From contig JAUIRK010000754.1 in the NCBI GenBank assembly GCA_030549495.1, forward strand, positions 1-64,000: a stretch of DNA of 64,000 bases, given 5' to 3'. The DNA comes from Nectonema munidae. Lineage: Eukaryota; Nematomorpha; Nectonematoida; Nectonematidae. Positions 10,378-22,300 of this stretch are shown here, piece by piece. The notes below the pieces were generated by a model, which saw nothing but the letters and a program-made list of their open reading frames with translations, was not told the DNA's origin and made no database searches. Positions within the stretch are counted from its first letter, which is position 1, and each line of letters opens with the position of its first letter. The position numbers were made by a program, and so were the translations under genes.

Positions 10378-13300
10378 GTTTTTTCTAATTTTACATTTGT
10401 ATATGAAATATATATTTTTTTCTAAAATTTATAAAAATTCGTAAATTGAACTTTGAAGAATCTATCTTGCATGTGATGTTTACCTCTCTTCTTAGTATAA
10501 AAATCGATCCTTTACTTTTAAAAGTGTTTTAATGTAAAAATCTGGAAATTCGATCTTAAATGTCCCATCATCTGTCGAGTTATGTAAGAATAATCTTTTG
10601 GATGCAAAACGAAAATAAAACTGCTGCATTGTTTAAGTATCTGTACTAAAACTAAATGAATTGAATGGATATCAAAACTAAATTTTATCAGAATCTAGGT
10701 ACTTTTCTGTTATCGCCCCACCACCCATCGCTCTTCTACCACGATAAATATTCTTGTATTGTTTTACACTATTGCCACAGGGGCGCACATCCTCAAAATT
10801 ATTGGGGGGGGGGGTGAATTTTTTTTTTGCAATTTTCAAAATTAGTGGTCTGGAAATACCACGGGAGACCAAATATTCAAGCAATCCTTTAAAATAGAGT
10901 GTATTCAGCGCATACCTAAAGCAGGGGCGCACATCCTCAAAATTATTGGGGGGGGCGAATTTTTTTTTGCAATTTTCAAAATTAGTGGTCTGGAAATATC
11001 ACGGGAGACCAAATATTCAAGCAATCCTTTAAAATAGAGTGTATTCAGCGCATACCTAAAGTCCTAAATTTATAAAACTTTATATATTTTTTACAAAATT
11101 GGTGAATTTAAATATTATACTTCCAGCGAAAATATTTTAATTAAATTTGCATATCGAATATAGTGCGCAGAAAAAATGCCCCCAATTAAAAAGTAGGAAA
11201 AAATGCCCCAATTAAAAAGTAGGAAAAAATGCCCCCAGTAAAAATGCCCCCGAAAAAAATGCCCCAATTTAAAATTAGGAAAAAATGCCCCAACACAAAA
11301 AATTATTAATTAAAATTTTTAAAAAAGATATGTCAAATAAAGATTTTTTGTAAAAAAAAAGTTAACTTTTCATCTAAATTATTTAAAATTTAATTAAATA
11401 AACTAAAAAACTCAGCATACGACAATTTTTTAAATACAAAATTTTTTTTATAAAACAGCAAATATTTTTGGACTTTGTGTGTATCAGAACACTTTGTAAA
11501 TATAATTTGTATTTTAACTGATTTTAAGAACACATTCCCACAAATCTGTACCTTTGCTATTGTTTTCAAGAACTTTATAAAGAAAAAACCCTATAGATTA
11601 AGAAATTTTAGAAATTTAGCCTTCCAAAACGGTACCAAATAAAAATATTTATATAATTTAAAAAAATCCTGAAAATCAAAAATTAGGGGGGTTTTTTCTT
11701 ACTTTTTAATTGGGGGCATTTATTTCGTGGGCATTTTTACCTACAACCATCGAATATACACTAGTTTAAAAAAATCCAAAAATCTTAGGGGGTGGAATAG
11801 GCTCTTCATTTGAAAAATGAAGTAGTCTACCAGGCACATTACAGGAATTGATGAAAGGATTTTTGATTCATAGAGAAAACTTATAACTCAAGGTTGGGTT
11901 GTTTTATATGAATGAATGTAGTCTAAAGCCAAAGAGTCTACTAGACACCCTACGATGTTTATATGAAAAAATGTGATTGATTCAGGGGCAAGGGTATAAA
12001 ACGAAGTTATAATTGTGCAAACAAAAATAAAACAAAAAAAATTAGATAGCATTATTTCATTTTACTCAGCATCATTCAAAAATAGTTTAAAAGCTAAATT
12101 GATACAAGCTACAAAAATCTACAAAAAGTAAAATAACTGAACATTTTGCAATGATTTGCCTTTTATAAGAACTTTTAAGGAAAAAAAGTCTATCAGAAAA
12201 AGTTATAGAGCTTCAACAAAAACTAAAAAATTTTAGAGCATAACTTAAGTTTTTTGAAAACTAATTTGATGTATCCCCTACAGCATACTCTATGGGTGGC
12301 ATGGCAGGTTGGTTGAGATGATGGACATAGCACGGAAGCCTCTGGATTCGATTCCTCATCGATACGAATTTGTTCATAGTTTGACATAAGCGGTACATCA
12401 GTGCCGTTAATGAAAATACATCCGCTGCACCTAACCTTTTACTCAAAATTGAAAAATTTGCTACATAATTAACATAAGAGAGAAAGGTAACAAAATAAAC
12501 ATATAAAGCAAATTTCACTATTAAATGGAACCGTCTGTTCTCAGAATAATTTCAAAAAATAGGAGGCATAAAGAAATAGTTTATTTGATATTTTCAAGTT
12601 TTTATAAGCAGCAAAAGCCAACCTTTAAGTAGCCCTTATAATTAAAAAATTATTTAAATAAAGGTCGACAGACATTTTGCCCCATAGACAATTTGCCCCC
12701 TGGGCAATTTGTCTCACAGGCTATTTGTTTCATCCATCTTTGCTTATTATGTGTAAAATTATTAAAAAAATGTTATATTCTTGTTTATTTTATCCCTATT
12801 AAATTATTTCAAATTAATCATTTTATCTCTTAATTTTTTAGAATTGTCCATGAGACAAAATGTCCTATGAAAATAACGGGGCGAATTGTCAATGAAACAA
12901 AATGTCTTATAAAAATAATGGGGCGAATTGTCCATGGGACAAACTGTCTTATAAAAATAATGGGGCGAATTGTCTATGGGACGAAGTGTCTTATGAAAAT
13001 AATGGGGCGAAATGTCCGAGACTAACATAAATCAAAGTATACGAGAAAAGAAAATTATTGCGTTTTTTTGAATATTTCTGTCTACAAATAAAATTCTGAC
13101 AGCTGTCATAAATAGATCAAGTACATTTTTAACAACTGAAACATTTTGTTTCGATATTATATTTTTATTATAATAATCAACAAATTTTCTTAAAAAAAGT
13201 GATTTGATTATGTAGTGTTACTTATAAAATTTAACAATCGAACATTATAAAAATATCGCTGCTCAAATATTAAGCAAATAGAGTATTTTTGCTTTTAAAG

Positions 13301-16300
13301 TGAATAGATAATCAAAATATTCATACCCAAATAACTATTTAAAAAAATTTCTTGACTTGAAAAAATTAAAGTTTTCAAATGTTACAAAATGTAGCAAACG
13401 TAGTGATAAAGATTAAGTGACTTTTGTTGAAAAAAAATTCTAAGCGCGAGTCTAACAATATTCATTAATATAAAATTGTAACGATTGAAAACTATTTTAA
13501 TTTAACTCTAAATGAAAATTAGACAGAAGCAGTGGTGTAGCCAAAAAAAGTTGATAGAAGGGGCACAATTTAAAAACAAAAAACTTGCGCAACATTATTT
13601 ATACTTTCTTGATCCTTTCATTGGAGAAATTTTCGAAAACTGATATCGCATAAGATGCATGGGGGCACCATGCGGTACATAGGAGTGTGGGCACGGCCCC
13701 TCATGCCCAGCCTAGCTACGTCACTGGAGAGAAGAGAGCTGAATGAGATAGGAGAGCTTAACAAGAGAAGAGGCCTTGAATGAGAGAAGAGAGCTTGAGT
13801 GAATGATTGAGTGAAAACCGAATCGGCAAGCGGCTATTCCTCGCCAAGGGACATTTCTCGCCATCCACATTAGGAGATGGATGAGATATAGTGATGAATT
13901 ATACATTTTTCTTTCTTTTGATCGTGCCGCTTTCACACTACCACTCGATTTCTTGCCACATGATAGTATTATTTTTCTCATCACTTTTCACTCGTTTCTT
14001 TCGCAACTAATATTTTCCTTATCACTTCTCTCTCGTGTCTCTCGCAACTATTATTTTTCTCATCACTTCTTCTATAACTAGCGGCATCACAAACCATTCA
14101 GCAAACACAAATGCACAAACTCACTTTTATAAACATTTATAATTCACATTTTTAACTTGCTTCTACTTAAATCATATTATTTTTAGATATACTCATAAAT
14201 ATTAGATATATTTTAAGATATACTATTAAATTTATAGATTTAGTTGTAAAATATTTTTTAAATATACCTGAAAATGTTTCATGAAGGATTTAAGTATTAC
14301 AAAAGAAGGGAAGATAGTGATCAGATTGCTATTACTGCAGTAAAAGTTCTTGTTGTCCTGGTGAGAGAATATTTTTTTAAGTTTGTCTGATCTTAGTAGC
14401 TTTTGCAACTATAATCATACAATACACAAATTTTAGTTTTATAACTTTATCTGGTCTACCTTTTTCGCTATCAAATTTAGCAAATTGGCACGTGCTCGTT
14501 CATCTTGCTAATTATTTAAAAAAAAGCACAAAATGATAATAATTCATGGCTATATAAACTGCACAGAATTTTTATTTCTACAATCCATAACCGTTGTGGG
14601 AAAAAATCTTGCCCAAGTATTCTCAAAATTTTGAAATCATAAAAAATATTTTCAAAATATCATTTTTATCTATACTCAACAAATGTTTATTTAATAATAG
14701 AACTAAGTATAAATGCGATGTTTTTTCAGTTTTAGTTGCATTTAGTTTTTTTAATTTTCTTTCAAATAAAATAAAGCAAAAATAATATGAATTTGAATAT
14801 TTCGTATATTTTTAATCAGTTTTCCATTGATTTATAATTTATTTTTAAATAGAAGATATTGTTTTAAAAAAATTTATTTTGTGCTTTTCGCATTATACAA
14901 AATTTTATTAAAGTTAAAATTACAAAGTAATTATTTTTAGTTTTTCCCATGATTTTATATTTTTATTATTTTTGAAAATTTTTTTAGGTAAAGTTATAGT
15001 TAGAAATGATGAATCCAATAACACTTTTCCTTTTTTGATCATAATCATGAGAAGATTAATGAGCGAGTTGAAAAGTTTGACCAAAATATAAAACATGAAG
15101 CTAAATATTCATATAAAACAACTATTTAAATTTATCAGTATTTTTTTAACTTTTCAAAAATTTATTAAAACTTTTTTAAATTTACTTTATTCGAAAGGAA
15201 AATATAACAAATCTTACCCAAGAAGATGGAAAAAATTATACATTCAAAAAAAGCATCTTGAGAAAAATAAGATATAATAAAATAGGAACAAAGCCTACAA
15301 CGGATTTAAATTTTGATATACCTGAAAAATATACATCAGCAAATCGCCTTAATTTTTTTGCAACTGGATGCTTTTACAGAGCAAAACAAAAGATTAATCA
15401 TTTTTCATGAAAAGATATTGGAACATTTAGTTCAAACCGCTCAAGTTTCTGAAATATATATAGATGGAACTTTTAAAAAAGCGCCACTTTTATTCTACCA
15501 AATAATATCCATACACGCATTTCTTAACGATACACAAGTTGTTTTATTCTACCTTAATTAAAAATTCAAAGCCTTACCACCATATTAAGAATAGATTATG
15601 TTAAAAACTTATGGTTATGAGTAACAATGTTATGCTGACAAACAAAGAAATGATCTGATCACCATGAGTAAAATCATACAAATGCAAACAAAAAGATTTA
15701 TCGTATTTAGTTGGTGATGTATTTTGTATCTTTTTGTGTTTACTTATACTCTTTGAATTAATTTCAAGTTGATCATATAAAGAATGAAACTAGTGAATGT
15801 TGAAAAAATTAGAATATAATATAAAAGTAAATTTTGCTCTATAACGTTCAGTAAAAAATATGCAATAAGCAACACTATAAGAAATTTTTTTATTCTCGAG
15901 AATTACAAAAATTTGTCATAAACAGTATCGTAATCATTTAAATATCCCAATTTTATTGTACCTGAATTTTAGCTGCATACTAATAAAATGAATTGTACCA
16001 TTCATTGAGTTATAATTAAACTAATAGCGCTACCTATATTATTAGTTCTATTATTAAATAAACATTTGTTGAGTATAGATAAAAATGATATTTTGAAAAT
16101 ATTTTTTATGATTTCAAAATTTTGAGAATACTTGGGCAAGATTTTTTCCCACAACGGTTATGGATTGTAGAAATAAAAATTCTGTGCAGTTTATATAGCC
16201 ATGAATTATTATCATTTTGTGCTTTTTTTTTAAATAATTAGCAAGATGAACGAGCACGTGCCAATATTTGCTAAATTTGATAGCGAAAAAGGTAGACCAG

Positions 16301-19300
16301 ATAAAGTTATAAAACTAAAATTTGTGTATTGTATGATTATAGTTGCAAAAGCTACTAAGATCAGACAAACTTAAAAAAATATTCTCTCACCAGGACAACA
16401 AGAACTTTTACTGCAGTAATAGCAATCTGATCACTATTTCCCTTCTTTTGTAATACTTAAATCCTTCATGAAACATTTTCAGGTATATTTAAAAAATATT
16501 TTACAACTAAATCTATAAATTTAATAGTATATCTTAAAATATATCTAATATTTATGAGTATATCTAAAAATAATATGATTTGAGTAGAAGCAAGTTAAAA
16601 ATGTGAATTATAAATGTTTATAAATGTGAGTTTGTGCATTTGTGTTTGCTGAATGGTTTGTGATGCCGCTAGTTATAGAAGAAGTGATGAGAAAAATAAT
16701 AGTTGCGAGAGACACGAGAGAGAAGTGATAAGGAAAATATTAGTTGCGGAAGAAACGAGTGAAAAGTGATGAGAAAAATAATACTATCATGTGGCAAGAA
16801 ATCGAGTGGAGTGTGAAAGCGGCACTATCAAAAGAAAGAAAAATGTATAATTCATCACTATATCTCATCCATCTCCTAATGTGGATGGCGAGAAATGTCC
16901 CTTGGCGAGGAATGTCCTACAACCATAGAATCATCACTGTGACAAGAGATGAGAAAATTTAGTGGATCATCAACATTTGTTTCCTCAAAAATACTACGAG
17001 AACTGTGATAAACATTGCTTACTTATTGTGTGCATATTGAAGCAATGGATTATTATTATATAGCTCTCACGCATCGTCTGTAAAATATGTTCGATAGGAA
17101 TTTCAGAGCAGTTTGGCATGATGTTTGATTGATTCGAAAGTCTGCATACATGTTTTATGAACAAGCAGCAACTCTTACTTATAGAAAATTATTGATTTTC
17201 GCCCCCCCCCCGGATGTGCGCCCCTGTATTGCCACTCATCAATCAACACATACGTCCCGGAACGACTATATTTTCCGATGAGTGGCGTGCCTATCGTACA
17301 ATTAATGATGAAGGTGTTAAAGGGGTGCCAAATTACCGACATCAGACAGTAAATCACAGCCGCAATTTTGTGGATCCCAAAACCAGAGTCCATACTCAAC
17401 ATATTGAGGGTGTGTGGCTTTCTGCAAAGATAAGAAACAAGAGGCAATGTGGAACTAATCGAGAGATGCTATCTGGATATTTAGCTAAGTTTCTTTGGCG
17501 TCATTCATCTTCGATTATATATGGTGGTAATATGTTTGATGCGATTCTTTTTGATATGGTGAATTTTATCCACCTACAGATTAAAAGATTTTTCACTTGT
17601 TTTTTTAATACATTTGTGTACTTTAATACATGTTTTATAACATTTTGCGGTGGTGGGGCGATAACAGGAAAGTACCCGAATCTATATTTAAAAATTTTAA
17701 TCAAGTTAGTAAAGAAGATTTCTTGATAAGTGTTTTTTTGGGGAACGGAAAGGACATATAAATCAAACACATGTATCGGGAATTATTTTGAAAAAATTAA
17801 ATATGCCTGTGCTTCCTTTCTTTTCGTTCAAAATTTTTTTTTTAGGATTGAGATTTGGGGACCTCTTTGAGTCATTTTAATTATACCCACTAGTCTACCT
17901 CATTTTAATTGAACATCTAAAAAGCTTTGCAGATACAGAAAAATTTACGTGACAAAATTAAACAACATAATAACAGAGTGTACCTCATTTTAATTTTTAT
18001 CTAAAAGACTAAACAAACATTTATCTCATCGATGTTGCTTGTCCACTTATTTTGTCAAAACCCACCTATCCACTAAATGTCATTTTGACTTTTGCGTATC
18101 AAGTTGAGTATATATGAATTTGTATGTAGCTTGAAATTATTCCGCAATTTGGTCAAAAAGTAACCTTATTTCTTAATTTTTAATTTATTACTGGTAATAT
18201 TTCCTAGATCGAACAAAATTTAAGAATTTCAATTTTTGAAAATATATTTTACAAAAAGACAGTTATTGATAAAATCGGAAAAAAACGTTATGTACTTTTA
18301 TTACATTCTAACACTCAAAGTTAGGAACCTATTTTTGAAATGATTAATTCAGAACGATTTTTACCTTGCTGTGTGCGTTGCCATTTTATTTTATCAAATC
18401 AAACACGGATTGCCACATATCTTTATTCTTTTGGGTTTTTGGAAGTTAGTGAATAAAAATTATGAGTAGTTGTCTTCATTTTTTGAAGTTACCCTAAATT
18501 TACCGCTCCTAAGAAATCTCGCCAGACAATATGGCCCATATATGAGTGTTGTGAGTGATAAAGCATCCAAATCTGTATTTTTGATCTTCAGGTACATAAG
18601 TATTTATACACCCTGTATACAGTGTCGCATTTAAGTGGCCATTAGCTCGAAGAGTAGTAAATTTTATATAATTGTTCAGTTTTTTTGATGAGAAATATTT
18701 TATCTTTCATTTTATAAAAATGACGGCTTAAATGATCCTATAACTTTATTTTTCTCATCGAGATTTAGTAAGATATTCTTCATCTTTCTCCCACATAAGA
18801 CCATATATATGAATGGTATCTTTGTGTCTTAATTTTTTAAATATATGGTATAAATTAGTCAATTGAAACTACTTTTTGAAACTGCTTCATGAATTCCTTA
18901 CTAATTATGCGAATTTTTAAAATAAATTACCTAAATACAAGGGTTTTGTTTCTGTTTTGTCTTTGAAAAGATTACACAAAATTGTGCTTTTAGATATTTT
19001 TTAACGTTTACTTTTATATTCTCTCCATTTTAGGATATCGTTCAAGAGCTGCCTTCAAGCTTTTGCAGTTGAGTAATAGGTTTGGAAACTTTTTAGCTAA
19101 TGCCAATATTTGCATTGATCTTTGTTGTGCTCCTGGATCTTGGCTTCAAGTTGCTTCTAAGAACATGCCTGTTTCATCCTTCATTATTGGTACGCCACTT
19201 TGAATAATATTTATTCCTAATGGAGTGGAAAAGTCTTCATAAAAGTTTGGAACTAATAAAAGTTCGGAAGTTTTGTAGGAGCAGAAGTCGGAGTTAGAAG

Positions 19301-22300
19301 CTTGTGAAAACTAGGAGTCTCATTAAGACTAGAAAAGTATATTTCCCATTGCTAAAATTAAAATATTGAATTAATTTTAGTATTTTTGGATTGTTTTTCA
19401 CTGATATAAAAATTTATTTCCATTTCATTACCTTATTTGAATCTCAGTATAAAGAGTAAACATATATGGTATACATTATTAACCCGATGACTTTTAAGTT
19501 CCTATTTTGCTCTTCATTTTTAACCAAGACAGAATATATTTGTATACTTTTTTAAATGGATGTAAAAAACAGCCATTGCATAACTCCATTAAACAAATTT
19601 TTATTTTGAGTATCGCTAATACAGTACGTCTTTTGTTTTAACTATGTTCTATATAAGTAAGTTTCAAAATCTGTTTATTCATAAAAGTATGGAGTTTCTT
19701 GTCTCTAATTTACTATTTTTAAAACTATATCTGAATAGAAATAAAATAGAAGCCAAATTTTTGTGAGTTTTGCTCAGGGAGTCGGAGTTAGAGTCAATAA
19801 TTTTTGCGACTCTGGCTTCAATTTTAAAAATAGTTTCTTTTCAACTCATCGAAAAAAGTTGAAAAATTCAAAATTAAAGATGACCTTTTTTTATTACACA
19901 AATTCCTTGTAAAGAAACAAACCTCAATTTATGAGTAGAAGATTTTAAAAAAAATTTAAACAAAATGCTTTTGAAAAAATATTTTAGGATAAATTTTGCC
20001 TTTGTATGTGTTTTGGCTTAGATTAAATGTTATAGACAATAATTTAAAAATTTGTGATATAATTCTTTTAAAGACAATGCAATAAAGACACTAAATTACA
20101 AATCGAAACCAAACATTTTAATATATTTTGTTGATTAAAATAGATCAAACATTTTGCGTTACAACATAAAACAGAAGCGTGTAAGATTCGGGACATCTTT
20201 TAATGACTATCTAAAACGAAAATTCAAAAAATTTTAGTCGAGAATTTCGTTAATTTTCTTCAAAGCTACAAGAATTATTTAGAATGCTTTAAAATTTCGC
20301 ATTCTCAAAAATGTAATCCAACTTAGCACTTTGTACATTCTTTTCTAACCTTTTTTTACAATAAGCACACTTTCTTTGTTTCCCTTTATCATTATTTCGA
20401 ATACTGATCATAAAATCTAAAACCTTGCCTGATCTTTTACTTGTTCGCCCTGTTCTTTCAGGGTCATAAATTAAAGGTAAGTTTAGATAGCTAAGGCATA
20501 TTTTCCTTCTAAATTCAAGTAAGGACAGTTTATCATTTTTGAATTTGTTGTAGATTATTATCCACCCATTCACTATGCATGTATCTATAAAACTGGTAAA
20601 AAATATTAGTATCATTTTTTCGATTTAAAATTAATTCTACACTTCAATATGCCAATGTTGCTTATTGATACCACCCATGTAAGAGTTGTACTGTTTAACG
20701 ATATTTGGTCTTTGGACTTTTTTTTGTATTTTGAGGAATATATAGTAAGATCATCAAAGGGTTCAATGTTTTGATGATTTGTTCCTAGAATAACAGAGTT
20801 ATTGGTATACCATTTCAGGAATATTACTTTATTTTTTTTGTCAACTTTATAACGATAGTTTTTTCGATCTTTTTTCATTTCATCGTTTTTTTCTGAGTGG
20901 ACAATTTGTTATTTTATTACATCTTACAGTACCTTAAATCTTTACATTTTTTAACCATGTGTGCAAGATCATATCTTGTGAAAAGGTATCCATGTAAACT
21001 TCATGCTATACCGAATTTTCGCCTGCTGCCCATTGAAAGAACAACGTTAGCACCAAAGTCTAAATTATCAGAACTGTTAGTTTCAAAGGATAATTTACCT
21101 TGATACAAATCCATAGGATAACAAAATCCATTAACTGAACAATTCATTATCCATTGCTTAAATCCAAAACGGATTCCTTTTCATGATATAAATGGTTTTA
21201 TATTATTTTTTTTCGATAAAAGCGTACAATTTCTTCAATGAAAATATCAAATCGAAAAAATACCAAAATTAGCTATTATTTAGATGATGATTATATAAGG
21301 CTTTTATTTTAAAAGCTCTATCCGTTTGGTTTCTGGAAGTATTTTCGTAATTTCGATGAATCTTTTGTGGGACATATCTTTCCTGACTATTTTTATATCA
21401 AAATCATCATCAAGACACCAAAAGTGTTTCGTACGATAAATTTTATGGTACCCAGATAATATCAAGATTCTAAAAAACTTTTCCAAACATTTGACTGATA
21501 GAAAAAAGTTATGTTGATTTTTTTGATTGGCATAAATTTTTGATTGCTGAACTATAAACTCGTAAAGTTCTTCTATAAAAAATAATTTAAATATATCGAC
21601 AGATGACATATGTGATACTTCGCGCTTTATTTTACTCATATTTGCATCCATATTTTTTGTACTACTTTGACTGTCAGAAAATATGTGCTTTTCAGTTTCC
21701 GATTTTAAGTCTACAATCCTGGAAAGGTTTAAGCCCGTAATCCTCATCGAAAACAGGCGAGTTTTTAACCCACTTTTTGGAATAAGACCATAATCGTTGT
21801 ATCTGACAATGATGAGAAAACAGCTAACAATATAAATTTTTAAACTTATTTTGCAAATGACTGAAAAATGTTTTTTAGGTGTTGATTTAGTACAAATTCG
21901 GCCAATTCCAAACGTAACAGCTTTGATTGAAGATATCACAACCGAAAAATGTCGTCAAGTACGCTCCTTTTTATATTTCATTTTAGTTATGGTGATTATT
22001 TATAAATTCATTTATATCCTAAAAGTGTAGTCTCGTTGGAAGGCTTTTTGAATCTGTTGGTTTTATTGTTAGTTTATATAAATAAAAATGGCTATTGCAT
22101 CACCAATCTAACACCCTAAAATGATGATATTTTTGTAGTATTTCTTAAAATTAAAGATTTTGCCTTATTATTCAAATGTTTTTTCTTTAGGCCTTGAAGA
22201 ATAAACTAAAAGGTGCCAAAGCGGATCTCATACTACACGATGGAGCTCCAAATGTTGGACAAAATTGGATTCATGATGCGCATATGCAAAGTTTTTAAAA

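Larger units (their letters stand above)
10778..17226. mobile_element. CAGGGG-ended hAT-like element inside Merlin
   Basis: Left end CAGGGGCGCACATCCTCAAA, right end (reverse complement) CAGGGGCGCACATCCGGGGG. An exact 8-bp target duplication TATTGCCA flanks it (10770-10777 and 17227-17234). The 8-bp duplication and CAGGGG terminus suggest hAT. I see no transposase of its own; the interior is taken up by later insertions. A 275-bp relative is at 22453-22727, and related ends lie at 24690, 61974 and 63819. The left 144 bp are duplicated in tandem. Confidence 0.8.
10698..17676 (+). mobile_element. Merlin DNA transposon, internally deleted, split by insertions
   Basis: Terminal inverted repeats of 28 bp (10698-10725 and 17649-17676), starting GGTACTTTTCTGTTATCGCC, differ at one base. 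An 8-bp flanking duplication agrees at 7 of 8 bases (AGAATCTA 10690-10697, CGAATCTA 17677-17684). Merlin elements make 8-9 bp duplications. Only 44 bp separate the left repeat from the surviving second half of the transposase, so the copy had already lost its N-terminal half. The CAGGGG element was inserted into it afterwards. It lies in FTSJ3 intron 1. Confidence 0.85.

Noticed and set aside
12804-13028. Minus-strand ORF encoding 14-residue repeats ([10 protein letters not shown] type)
   Set aside because: It is a shadow of the exact 42-bp minisatellite in the MITE at 12664-13023; the period is divisible by three so a frame stays open by chance.
13721-13984. ORF with [20 protein letters not shown], also present at 16744-16962
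   Set aside because: The two are the same sequence in the two inverted arms of the MULE, including its terminal bases, so this is terminal-repeat DNA and not a gene pair.
21800-21939. N-terminal extension of the piggyBac reading frame into FTSJ3 exon 3
   Set aside because: The extra residues are antisense to the host exon; recognisable transposase sequence starts only below about 21700.
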